Source of the DNA: Melioribacteraceae bacterium | GTDB taxonomy: Bacteria > Bacteroidota > Ignavibacteria > Ignavibacteriales > Melioribacteraceae | DNA length: 64,000 nucleotides | Direction: 5' to 3' | Assembly (NCBI GenBank): GCA_011525875.1 | Contig: WYBN01000012.1 | Location: 310,001-374,000 of the forward strand | In this document: one piece after another, positions 9,138 to 17,696 of the stretch | How positions within the stretch are numbered: position 1 is the first letter of the stretch | How the letters are laid out: each line of letters begins with the position of its first letter | Program-made: the position numbers and the translations under genes | The notes under the pieces: model-generated | Seen by the model: the letters and a program-made list of their open reading frames with translations, nothing else | What the model was told of the DNA's origin: nothing | The model's database searches: none

Positions 9138-9992
9138 ATGAAAGATAGCTGTAATAAAACACGGAAAATAATTTTGCCCCAAATTGGTCGGAGTGAAGTA
9201 GAACTGCTTACACCTGAATTAGAAGGTGCCAAACTGCATCTGAAAGAATGTAAGGAATGCCGATTATTTTTTACACAGCAGAACCAATTACAAAAGTTCA
9301 TAAAAGATAACTTACCGACGATAAAAGCCCCTGCTTCAGCTCGTGAAGAAGTTTTAAAATCTATCGCTGCTCGCGGCAATGCCAAACGAAAAGTGCGAAA
9401 ATTATTTCCATCTAAATATTCTTCCCGATACTGGTGGGCTGCTGCAGTAATTACAGCAGTTATTGCTTCTATACTATTATTTAATCCTTTCACTGAAAAG
9501 GTAACAAATACGGACCATCCCATAGTTACTGAATCTCAAAAATCAAGTTATCAATTAACTGAAGAATTAATTAATGACTACATCCGCTATCGTCTTAGCG
9601 AACAACCGGCTGAATTTGCAACTAATAATCCTGGCGAATTGAATAGCTGGTTTAGCAGCAAACTGGATTTTAACGCGCGCTTTTCGTCTATCGATGAGCT
9701 GCAGCTTGTTGGAGGAAGACTATGTTATTTATTTGAAAGACGAGTTGCACTGGCATTTTATTCCCAAAGGGAGATGCAGAAACCTGAGCAATGGGTATCC
9801 TTATTTATTTTTAAAGATAACCACATAGACCTTTCTAAAATGAAAACCGTAAATCTGAAGAACAAAACTGCCTGGTATAGTGAAAGTAAAGGATACGAAT
9901 TAACTGTATGGAAGCAGAACGATTTACTATATGCGCTGGTTGCTGATGAAAATAGCCTAAAGTTAACCGAGAAATTATTGGAGAGAATTTAA
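9138..9992 (+). CDS. Membrane anti-sigma factor with zinc-finger (zf-HC2/ZAS) domain
   Basis: This 284-residue protein has an N-terminal H-x3-C-x2-C motif (His34, Cys38, Cys41 in [12 protein letters not shown]), the ZAS signature of zinc-binding anti-sigma factors. A single membrane helix follows at about 99-115 ([17 protein letters not shown]), then a ~165-residue extracytoplasmic domain of no recognised family. The topology fits a membrane sensor that holds the preceding sigma factor until a signal reaches the outer domain. The ZAS cysteines and the linked thioredoxin-domain gene make a redox signal plausible, but this is inference. Confidence 0.85.
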   Translation: MKDSCNKTRKIILPQIGRSEVELLTPELEGAKLHLKECKECRLFFTQQNQLQKFIKDNLPTIKAPASAREEVLKSIAARGNAKRKVRKLFPSKYSSRYWWAAAVITAVIASILLFNPFTEKVTNTDHPIVTESQKSSYQLTEELINDYIRYRLSEQPAEFATNNPGELNSWFSSKLDFNARFSSIDELQLVGGRLCYLFERRVALAFYSQREMQKPEQWVSLFIFKDNHIDLSKMKTVNLKNKTAWYSESKGYELTVWKQNDLLYALVADENSLKLTEKLLERI

Positions 9993-9999
9993 GATAGTT

Positions 10000-12354
10000 T
10001 TGAAATTGCTTGGAATAAAAAACAGATTTAAAATTTTAACGAGAATATTTATGTTTATCATCATTGGCTGTCTCTTTCTTTTTTTTACAACCGGCAGTAA
10101 TTCCTATAAAATTATTGAAGAAAATGATAATTATTCTTTCAGTGGTAATATGAGCTCAATAGATTCATTACTTGTCCCTTCGGAAAAAGAAAATACAATC
10201 TCAAAATTCATATCGGAACAGCTTGCGAAAGGGAAGAAACCAAACAAACTGATAAATGAAAAAAGTCCATACTTGCTTCAGCACGCCTTTAATCCTGTAA
10301 ACTGGCATCCCTGGGGCGAAGAAGCTTTTGAAAAAGCGCGTAAAGAAAATAAACCTATCTTTCTCTCAGTCGGGTATTCAACATGCTATTGGTGTCATGT
10401 AATGGAAAGAGAAGTATTTGAGAACGAGAGCATAGCCGCTTTGATGAACCAATATGTTGTAGCTATAAAAGTTGACCGCGAAGAAAGACCTGATGTTGAT
10501 CGGGTTTATATGACGGCACTTCAGGCAATGACAGGAGGCGGGGGTTGGCCTATGTCAATGTTCCTTGATACGGATTTAAAACCTTTTTACGGTGGTACAT
10601 ATATTCCTCCGATTGCAAAATACGGTAAGGCGGGTTTCCCGGAAATATTGCATGCAATTCACGATGCGTGGCTCAACAATAAACAGGCAATACTCCAAAA
10701 CAGCAAGGAGATTGCCGATCACATTTCAAAAGTAACTGCCCCGGAAGTAAATCCGACAAACGCCGGTACAACAGCACTTGAACGCGGATTCGTTTCTTTC
10801 ACAAAAAGTTACGATACCAAATATGGCGGGTTTGGCAGCCAGCCGAAATTTCCGCGTCCCGTTGCATTTAGTTTTTTAGTCCGTTATTACAGCAGATATA
10901 ACAAAGCAGATGCACTTAACATGTCCCTCGAATCTCTTAAACAGATGGCAAAAGGAGGCATGTACGATCATGTTGGAGGAGGCTTTCACCGTTATGCTAC
11001 AGACAACCGCTGGCATGTCCCCCATTTTGAAAAGATGCTTTACGACCAGGCGCAATTAGTTAACTCTTATCTCGATGCATATCAAATTACCGGTGAAAAA
11101 TTTTATGGCGAAGTTGCAAAAGATATATTAAAATTTGTTCAAAGAAACATGACACACTCCAATGGCGGATTTTATTCGGCGGAAGACGCTGAGAGTGCTG
11201 TAGATATTTCTCATCCTGAAGCGAAGGAGGAAGGCGCATTTTATACCTGGCACAAAAAAGAGATAGACGGATTACTAAACAAGGAAGAAGCGGTAGTATT
11301 CAACTATTATTACGATGTAAAAGACAAAGGAAACGTTGAACCGAGCACCGACCCCCACGGCGAATTTACCGGTGAAAATATTTTATGCATTGCGCACTCA
11401 ATTGATGAAACAGTAAAGAAGTTTAAGCTTACTGAGAAGAAGCTCCTTGCAATTCTTTCAAGTGCTAGGGAAAAAATATTTAATGCGAGAGAACAAAGAC
11501 CTAAACCTCATCTCGATGATAAATTTTTGGTTTCATGGAACGGGCTGATGATATCCGCTTTTGCACGCGCTTACCAGGTATTTGCGGAAGATACATATCT
11601 TGCTTCCGCAGTAAACGCAGCAAAATTTATTATGAATAATTTATACGATTCTAAAAATGAAAAATTACTCCGGAGATATAGAGACGGCGAAGCTAAATAT
11701 GAAGCACACCTTGAAGATTATGCTTTCTTTGTTCAAGGATTGATAGATTTATATGAAGCGTCGTTAAATATTGATTGGCTGAAAAATTCAATTAAACTCA
11801 CAGCTAAACAAGTAAACTTGTTTTATGATTCTAAGGACGGTGGATTTTATGATATAAGCGGAACCGATCCTTCCATAATTATAAGAACAAAAGAATGGTA
11901 TGACGGCGCCGAGCCAACAGGCAATTCAGTAGCTATTTTAAATTTATTGAGATTATCACAAATGACAGACAATGAAAATTTGAGAAAAGCTGCGGAAAAA
12001 TCTTTGGCTTATTTTGGAGAGCGAATGTTAAGCACACCACAGGCAGTAGCTCAGTTGCTTGTAGCTCTCGATTTCAGTTTGTCTAAACCAAAGCAAATAA
12101 TTATCGCCGGAAACGCAGACGATAAACATACAAAAGAATTATTGCGTGAAGTTCATTCCCGTTTCATCCCCAATAAAATAATTTTATTAGCTGATGGAAA
12201 GAGCGGGCAAAAAACACTCGCTTCTTATATCCCGTTTATTGAAAGTGTAAAGATGATTGACGGAAAATCAACAGTTTATATTTGTGAAAACTATGCTTGT
12301 AAATTGCCAACTTCAGATGTTAAAGTTGTTGCGGAATTGCTTAATCAAAAATAA
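10000..12354 (+). CDS. YyaL/SSP411 (DUF255) thioredoxin-domain protein
   Basis: This 784-residue protein has an N-terminal hydrophobic segment (about 14-30, [16 protein letters not shown]). It then shows the hallmark SSP411/YyaL block: [20 protein letters not shown], a thioredoxin fold with [15 protein letters not shown] (Cys129, Cys132), [11 protein letters not shown] and [11 protein letters not shown]. The C-terminal ~550 residues resemble an (alpha/alpha)6 barrel, including [10 protein letters not shown] and [10 protein letters not shown]. The family's true activity is unsettled. The membrane anchor or signal is unusual for a family generally thought cytosolic. The start is a TTG; an in-frame ATG at 10,051 is an alternative. 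The gene follows the anti-sigma gene by 7 bases, so it is probably controlled by that sigma factor. Confidence 0.9.
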   Translation: MKLLGIKNRFKILTRIFMFIIIGCLFLFFTTGSNSYKIIEENDNYSFSGNMSSIDSLLVPSEKENTISKFISEQLAKGKKPNKLINEKSPYLLQHAFNPVNWHPWGEEAFEKARKENKPIFLSVGYSTCYWCHVMEREVFENESIAALMNQYVVAIKVDREERPDVDRVYMTALQAMTGGGGWPMSMFLDTDLKPFYGGTYIPPIAKYGKAGFPEILHAIHDAWLNNKQAILQNSKEIADHISKVTAPEVNPTNAGTTALERGFVSFTKSYDTKYGGFGSQPKFPRPVAFSFLVRYYSRYNKADALNMSLESLKQMAKGGMYDHVGGGFHRYATDNRWHVPHFEKMLYDQAQLVNSYLDAYQITGEKFYGEVAKDILKFVQRNMTHSNGGFYSAEDAESAVDISHPEAKEEGAFYTWHKKEIDGLLNKEEAVVFNYYYDVKDKGNVEPSTDPHGEFTGENILCIAHSIDETVKKFKLTEKKLLAILSSAREKIFNAREQRPKPHLDDKFLVSWNGLMISAFARAYQVFAEDTYLASAVNAAKFIMNNLYDSKNEKLLRRYRDGEAKYEAHLEDYAFFVQGLIDLYEASLNIDWLKNSIKLTAKQVNLFYDSKDGGFYDISGTDPSIIIRTKEWYDGAEPTGNSVAILNLLRLSQMTDNENLRKAAEKSLAYFGERMLSTPQAVAQLLVALDFSLSKPKQIIIAGNADDKHTKELLREVHSRFIPNKIILLADGKSGQKTLASYIPFIESVKMIDGKSTVYICENYACKLPTSDVKVVAELLNQK

Positions 12355-12374
12355 ATTAATCAAAGGAGTAAACC

Positions 12375-12848
12375 ATGAAACACACAAACTTAATTAACCT
12401 TTTTGGTGCTATAATTATTGTAATGATGATTGCCGCCCCAATTAAAATTACTGCTCAAGAACATCCAAAGGAACATCCGAAGGAGCATCCTCAAGATAAA
12501 GCGGCTTTAAATCCCGAAACACTTGCTGAAGAAATTGAACAGTATGTGAACAATGAAAGCAAACTTAAAGGAGGATATTTTTTACTTTATGATGAAAAGT
12601 CCAAAACACCGCTGGTGCTAACATTGGATAAAGTACATAAAGACAAACTCTCCAAAGTTGGCGACGATAATTATTTCGCTTGTTCGGATTTCAAAGGAAC
12701 TGACGGCAAAAATTATGATCTCGACTTTTTTATGAAGAAGAGTGACTCGGGGCTCATAGTAACGGAATTAACTGTTCATAAAGTAAACGGAGCTCCGCGC
12801 TATACATGGTTTGAGGAGGAGGGACTCTGGAAGCGGAAAGAGAAGTAA
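12375..12848 (+). CDS. Small exported protein with EHPK repeats, function unknown
   Basis: This 157-residue protein has a good ribosome site (AAAGGAG, 12,362-12,368). Residues 1-27 form a signal peptide (IIIVMMIAAPIKITAQ), followed by three tandem EHP units at the mature N-terminus that could bind metal through their histidines. The folded part contains LKGGYFLLYDEKSKTPLVL, a CSDFKGTDGKNYDLDF segment and a C-terminal PRYTWFEEEGLWKRK. I do not recognise a named family. It lies 20 bases after the YyaL-type gene and is probably cotranscribed with it. Confidence 0.75.
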   Translation: MKHTNLINLFGAIIIVMMIAAPIKITAQEHPKEHPKEHPQDKAALNPETLAEEIEQYVNNESKLKGGYFLLYDEKSKTPLVLTLDKVHKDKLSKVGDDNYFACSDFKGTDGKNYDLDFFMKKSDSGLIVTELTVHKVNGAPRYTWFEEEGLWKRKEK

Positions 12849-12858
12849 AAAGGGAATT

Positions 12859-13878
12859 GTGCAAAAGAAATTCTTTTTTGTAAAAACTTTTATCCTGCTT
12901 TTTTCAATTATTGCTGCAGGTATAGGATTATTGCCTTTTGAAAAGAAGCGTGATGAGCAAAGCCTCTCCGTTCAAATTGTGGAGAGGCTTATGCTGACAT
13001 TGCCAAATGAAACCATTCATAAGAATGGGTTAAATAAACTTTCCATCTGGATCCCACTGCCGGCTTCCGATAGCTATCAAAGCGTTGAATCGTTGAAAAT
13101 CGAATCTCCTTGGTCTTATAAAATTATACACGATCCTGATTTCAACAATAAAATACTCTTTATAGATTTAACAGACTCGCTTGAAAAGAAATCTCAGGCA
13201 ATTATTAAGTGGAAATATAAGATCATCCGAAAAGAACAAAATGGATTTTCTTTTGATGACCGTGATCGATTCTCAGATAAATTATTTCTCAGTGAAAGAG
13301 GATTAGTGATTATAGATAACAGGATAAGAGAAATAGAAAAAAAAATAACAAGCAGTATTACAGACCCTTTTGAAAAAGCTAAAGCTATTTATAACTATGT
13401 ACTTACTCACGTAGATTATGATACCAGCGTTCCGGGATGGGGAAATGGCGATGTTGAATATGTTTGTAAAGTCGGCAAGGGAAATTGTACAGATTTCCAT
13501 TCATTATTTATTTCCTTATTAAGAGCGGCTGGAATACCGGCAAGGTTTCAAATCGGGTTTCCCGTCCCGCCTGAAGAAAATTCAGGCATACTTGTAAAAC
13601 CGTATCATTGCTGGGCGGAATTCTTTATTGAAGGAAAAGGTTGGACGCCGGTTGATATTTCAGAAGCGTGGAAATATCCTGAGAAGAAAAAATATTACTT
13701 AGGTAATCTTGATAAAGACAGAATCCTAATCAGCACAGGAAGGGGAATTCGTCTTTTGCCGGACAAATCTGAAGAAGCAGCTTTGAATTATTTTGTTAAG
13801 CCGTACGTTGAACTTGATGGAATAAGTTACGAACAGTTTGAAATAGAAAGGAGCTTTGCTAAGACTGAGGAGAAGTAA
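12859..13878 (+). CDS. Transglutaminase-like (papain-fold) exported protein
   Basis: A GTG at 12,859 preceded by AAAAAGGGA gives 339 residues with a natural signal anchor (FFFVKTFILLFSIIAAGIGLL). A start further upstream in the frame would overlap the previous gene. The C-terminal half is a transglutaminase core with the expected triad: Cys210 in GKGNCTDFHSLF, His250 in YHCWAEFF and Asp266 in TPVDISEAWK. Bacterial members act as proteases or cross-linkers in the envelope; the substrate is unknown. It is the fifth gene in the apparent sigma/anti-sigma transcript. Confidence 0.87.
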   Translation: MQKKFFFVKTFILLFSIIAAGIGLLPFEKKRDEQSLSVQIVERLMLTLPNETIHKNGLNKLSIWIPLPASDSYQSVESLKIESPWSYKIIHDPDFNNKILFIDLTDSLEKKSQAIIKWKYKIIRKEQNGFSFDDRDRFSDKLFLSERGLVIIDNRIREIEKKITSSITDPFEKAKAIYNYVLTHVDYDTSVPGWGNGDVEYVCKVGKGNCTDFHSLFISLLRAAGIPARFQIGFPVPPEENSGILVKPYHCWAEFFIEGKGWTPVDISEAWKYPEKKKYYLGNLDKDRILISTGRGIRLLPDKSEEAALNYFVKPYVELDGISYEQFEIERSFAKTEEK

Positions 13879-13879
13879 T

Positions 13880-14431
13880 ATGTATAAATCAAAAATAATC
13901 TTGTTTATTTTTATAGCGTTACTGAGTATGAACATGCTAAAGTCTACTGCAAAGAAAAAAGTTGATAATAAAGAAATGAAATCCGCTGTAGATGAAAATA
14001 AACTTTCTAAAAACCAGGATTTAAAAATACTAAATACCGAATACAAGAAAGTTAAACTAACGGATTGTAAAGACAAAATTGTGATTTTTGATTTTGGGGA
14101 AACCTGGTGCGGACCTTGCTGGGAAAGTATTCCCGACTTTATGGAAATCCAAATTTAATTTAATTATAAAGTTGTTGTTATCGGTATATCTTTAGACCAG
14201 AAAAACACAAAATATTATGTTAAGCATTTCATGGAACAATTCGGTAGTAAGTAACCAGTTGTTTGCGGAACCAAAAAAGTAAGAATAGATTATGGAGATA
14301 TAAGAACAATACATACTACTTTTATTATATATGCTTAAGGAAATATTGTTGATAAGCTTGAAGGGCTGATGCCGAAATTGGTTTATGTGAATAAATTTAA
14401 TACTTTTTTAAAAAATCGGTACAATAATTAA
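13880..14431 (+). pseudogene. Inactivated TlpA/thioredoxin-like gene with three in-frame TAA codons
   Basis: One uninterrupted frame from the ATG at 13,880 encodes a signal anchor, a thioredoxin-like start with the motif ETWCGPCWESIP (Cys77, Cys80), then TAA at 14,156. The same frame continues as thioredoxin sequence (NYKVVVIGISLDQKNTKYYV), TAA at 14,252, then PVVCGTKKVRIDYGD and HTTFIIYA, TAA at 14,336, then GNIVDKLEGLMPKL and a final TAA at 14,429. No frameshift is needed. Only the first ~92 residues would be made. Position in the sigma-factor cluster suggests a former redox partner of the neighbouring proteins. Confidence 0.85.
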
Positions 14432-14495
14432 GGTAGAAAGCGAAAAGAATATTGGTGTTACTTTTATGGTTATTTTTTAAACTGTAATAAATTAG

Positions 14496-14503
14496 TATAT
14501 TTG
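14496..14503 (+). promoter_or_regulatory. Candidate -7 promoter element (TATATTTG) of the AAA+ regulator gene
   Basis: TATATTTG matches the TAnnTTTG -7 consensus known from Bacteroidota primary-sigma promoters and lies 31 bases upstream of the ATG at 14,535. The -33 region is only T-rich (about 14,473-14,476), so the match is partial. Confidence 0.3.
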
Positions 14504-14515
14504 TCCAAATAAATT

Positions 14516-14541
14516 CATTTCCAATACATTTCCAATGGGAA
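14516..14541. repeat. Tandem CATTTCCAA direct repeat overlapping a start codon
   Basis: CATTTCCAA occurs at 14,516-14,524 and again at 14,527-14,535, an 11-base period, about one helical turn. The second copy runs into the ATG at 14,535 and forms TTCC-AATG-GGAA with the following bases, an inverted repeat centred on the start codon. It may be an operator or a translation-control element; either role is speculative. Confidence 0.4.
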
Positions 14542-17291
14542 TTAAAAGCAACATATTTGTAGTAATTATCGGAATACTAACTATTTGTTCTGCCGTTACT
14601 ATTTTCATTTTAATGAACCAATCTATTTCCAACCTGGATTACTCGCGTGAACTTTCAAGCAAAACAATTGACGCAGCAATAAACGATCAGACAATTCATC
14701 TTTATAAATCATACGCTCAAAACCTGGCTAACAGGTTATCGGATTTTTTAGAGATGTGTAAAACCGATCTTCATGATTTATCAACCCTGCCTCATCAACC
14801 GCATCTCTTTCTCAAATTTTCCGAAAACAATTCAAGAAGAGTAAACTTTTTAGGTGAATACAAACCTCTTTATAAAGAAATTGCCTTGGTTGATGAATCC
14901 GGGCAGGAGTTGATTAAGATTGTTGATAATAAACTTATAACCGGCGAACAACTTAGAAATGTTAGTGATCCGAAGAACACAACATATTTATCGGAAACCT
15001 ATTTTACCGAGACAAAAAACAGTATAGATGATCTTTACATCTCCCATCTCACCTCAAGGTATGTTAGCAGATATGAACAATTGGAAGAAGGCAAAACATC
15101 AGACGGGGTAATCAGATTTTGTAAAAAGTTGAAGTCGAATAAGGAAGAGTTTATGGGAATTTGTGTGCTCTCGCTTGATATAATCCATTTTCTCGATTTT
15201 GTAAATTATCAATTAATTCCAAAGGATTCACTGGTAAGCAAATATAAGACCGGAAGTTATACTTATCTTGTAGATGATGAGGGATGGATTATTGCCCATC
15301 AAAAGTTATGGGATATCAAAGGGCTTGATCAAGATGGAAAAGTTGTTGAACCTTTAACCGATAATACTCCAAAATGGAAGTATGACGCGGGGGTTATTCC
15401 AATAAATTTGTTGCGAATGGATTGGCGTTTGAAAGACTATGATACCGGCGAACCAATGAGTTCAATAATTGAAAGGGTTAGAAGAGGGGAAACGGTAATT
15501 ACTACAATGAAATCAATGGGTATCCATAACGAAGTGGAAGGTATTGTAAGAACTCGTGCTTATGCGCCAATTAAATATTCAGCAGGCAACTATAAGAAAC
15601 ACGGTATTTTCGGAATAGTATCCGTAGGAACTTCTCTCAAAAAATTTAATGATGCAGGCAGAGAACTTTCGCAAAATCTTGAGGAAATCAACGAGAGTTC
15701 AAAAAACAGAATGATTCTGATTGCTATCTTAATCTTTACTGCCATATCGGTTTTTTCTTTTATTGCTGCTAGGTGGATTTCCAAACCTTTGAGAAAGCTT
15801 ACCGCTTCACTTTCTAAAATAAGTAAGGGAGATTATACTTTAACCGAAATTAAAAGTCGGATAAGTGAAGTACAAATTCTTTCGACAGGTGTAACCGAAC
15901 TTGCAAATGAACTAAAGAAAAAAGAAATAAGAATTACACGCACTGTAAAAGACCTTGAACTTGTAAACGAGAGATTAGCCAAAGCTGAAAAAGAACTATC
16001 GGCTTATTGGCGACACGAATATGAGGCCGAATCCGATACGATTCTCGAAGAAAAAATTAGATTATATGAAGAGGAATACCCCATTCTAAAAAAGCTTCGT
16101 AGTGAAGAATGCATTGGTAGCAGTCCGGCATTTCTTCGTGTCCTTAGACTTGTTATTCCTCAAAGTCAGATGAACCTTTCAACTTGGCTTTATGGAGAAT
16201 CTGGTGTGGGGAAATCATCATTAGCTTATATTATTCATGCTCTCAGTCCGCGCTCTGAAAAACCTTTTAATGTATTCGGCGCATCAGAATTTGCAGCTGC
16301 CGATCCGATGATTGTACTTGGTAAATTATTCGGTTATGGACCCGGGCACGGGATTACAGGAATTAATAAAAACGGGCAGCAAGGAATATTAGAACTTTGC
16401 AACGGTGGAACATTATTAATTGACGATATCGAATCTCTCCCTCTCGATACTCAAGCGCAAATATTAAGAGTTGTTGACGGTTTGGATTTTCACCACGCAG
16501 CGGGAAAATCCGAAAGTATTTCAGTTGATGTAAGGTTTTTATTCGCTTCAAATGTTAACCTTGAACAAAAGGTTAAAGAAGGGTTTTTCAGGAAAGATTT
16601 ATTTAGAAGAATTGGAGGAAGTTTTAATAAAATAGAAATTCCTCCTCTTAGGGAAAGGAAACAAGATATTCCGTTACTTGCAGAATATTTTGTCGGTAAT
16701 TATTGTCAGAAAAATAAAGTTCAAATTAGTGTTTCAAGTGAAGTAATAAATCTGTTATTAGACCATGATTTCATGGAAGGAAATATTGCTGAATTGAAAG
16801 TATTAATTGAGCTAGCCTGCGAAAATGCCAGAATTGAAGGAAGTATGAGCTTGACTATAAGTCATTTCCCCGCTATAAACAAAAATGAAAAGAAAAAGTA
16901 TTATAAACCGGGTGACGGATTTTTTAGCGATAGTGAAAAAGAAAAGTTATCCATTTTACGTAAAAATAATTTTAGAATCAGCATCAGCGAGGAGTTGCTT
17001 GGTTTCAAAAAAGGCTCTCACGCCCTATCTCATTATTTAAGAGGTATGTCGTTAAAGGCTTTGTTCAATTCTAACTGGAATTTGGACCCGGCTGTTCAAG
17101 CTCTCGTAGGCTCTAATCCAAATGGCAGTGTAGCAGCATTGTTAAAAAAACGAATGGAAGGCTATCAAAGAAATATTGAACTTAAAATAAAGGCAAACCA
17201 AGAAAGTTCACTCTATACAAACCTGCCGAAGGAATACCACGAGTTTTTGGCTGCAGCAAAAAACAAATCTTCTAATGCAATATATCACTAA
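14535..17291 (+). CDS. Membrane-anchored Cache-HAMP-AAA+ (sigma-54-activator-like) regulator
   Basis: This 918-residue protein has TM1 at about 6-28, a large extracytoplasmic Cache-like domain (40-375, with YLVDDEGWIIAHQK), TM2 at about 392-414, a HAMP segment, a coiled linker and an AAA+ domain from about 526. The AAA+ part has Walker A GESGVGKSS (about 555), Walker B LLIDDIESLP (about 628, DD where DE is usual) and the arginine region RKDLFRRIG. The loop that is normally GAFTGA reads GHGITG, so contact with sigma-54 may be lost. The C-terminus (about 780-880) looks like two weak helix-turn-helix units. It is a one-component transmembrane regulator; ligand and targets are unknown. Confidence 0.85.
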   Translation: MGIKSNIFVVIIGILTICSAVTIFILMNQSISNLDYSRELSSKTIDAAINDQTIHLYKSYAQNLANRLSDFLEMCKTDLHDLSTLPHQPHLFLKFSENNSRRVNFLGEYKPLYKEIALVDESGQELIKIVDNKLITGEQLRNVSDPKNTTYLSETYFTETKNSIDDLYISHLTSRYVSRYEQLEEGKTSDGVIRFCKKLKSNKEEFMGICVLSLDIIHFLDFVNYQLIPKDSLVSKYKTGSYTYLVDDEGWIIAHQKLWDIKGLDQDGKVVEPLTDNTPKWKYDAGVIPINLLRMDWRLKDYDTGEPMSSIIERVRRGETVITTMKSMGIHNEVEGIVRTRAYAPIKYSAGNYKKHGIFGIVSVGTSLKKFNDAGRELSQNLEEINESSKNRMILIAILIFTAISVFSFIAARWISKPLRKLTASLSKISKGDYTLTEIKSRISEVQILSTGVTELANELKKKEIRITRTVKDLELVNERLAKAEKELSAYWRHEYEAESDTILEEKIRLYEEEYPILKKLRSEECIGSSPAFLRVLRLVIPQSQMNLSTWLYGESGVGKSSLAYIIHALSPRSEKPFNVFGASEFAAADPMIVLGKLFGYGPGHGITGINKNGQQGILELCNGGTLLIDDIESLPLDTQAQILRVVDGLDFHHAAGKSESISVDVRFLFASNVNLEQKVKEGFFRKDLFRRIGGSFNKIEIPPLRERKQDIPLLAEYFVGNYCQKNKVQISVSSEVINLLLDHDFMEGNIAELKVLIELACENARIEGSMSLTISHFPAINKNEKKKYYKPGDGFFSDSEKEKLSILRKNNFRISISEELLGFKKGSHALSHYLRGMSLKALFNSNWNLDPAVQALVGSNPNGSVAALLKKRMEGYQRNIELKIKANQESSLYTNLPKEYHEFLAAAKNKSSNAIYH

Positions 17292-17696
17292 TAGAGGAAA
17301 AATCCATTTACACAAACTATTTTACAGACTTTAAATTCATGGTCCTCGACCGCCTAGTCAGGGGCTTGTGCTTCACACAGGTAGATGCAGGCTTAGGAAC
17401 CTATATGTGTCACGGTTTTCTATTTTATTCACGCAACAGCAAGAAAAAGTATCGAGAAAACTTACTTGTAAATCTGTCACAAAGCAGCCAAAGACCGATG
17501 CAATACCTTACAAGTAATTCGCAGTAGTATTCCCACAATCTCACTCTTCTTACCCCACAGTTTTGTGGGAAGTTGAATTTACAAAAATATTTCTATTGGA
17601 AAATCCTTTGATTATCATGCAAAAATAAAGCTCCGCTATTTAACGAAGTGTGGCATATAGTTTGTTTTACTAACTATAGCCAGATACTCAAAACAA
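17292..17696. other. Intergenic region with a CCCACA stem-loop
   Basis: No convincing gene is present; a 62-codon open frame at 17,339-17,527 has no recognisable sequence or ribosome site. CCCACA-GTTT-TGTGGG at 17,554-17,569 is a perfect 6-bp stem-loop, and another CCCACA occurs at 17,532-17,537. It is not followed by a T-run, so it does not look like a standard terminator. The promoter of the phosphoesterase gene should lie in the last ~100 bases. Confidence 0.45.

Noticed and set aside
12425..12495. Repeated CATCC(A/G)AAGGA units that could be taken for a nucleotide repeat or CRISPR-like array
   Set aside because: They encode the EHPK repeats of a protein and are too short and spacerless for a CRISPR array.
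13880..14431. Stop-codon reassignment (TAA as a sense codon)
   Set aside because: TAA ends many intact genes in the window at the expected family length, so a genome-wide recoding is excluded; pseudogene is the simpler reading.
17339..17527. A 62-codon plus-strand open frame in the gap before the phosphoesterase gene
   Set aside because: No ribosome site, no signal or domain, and unusual composition; probably chance or an unrecognisable relic.
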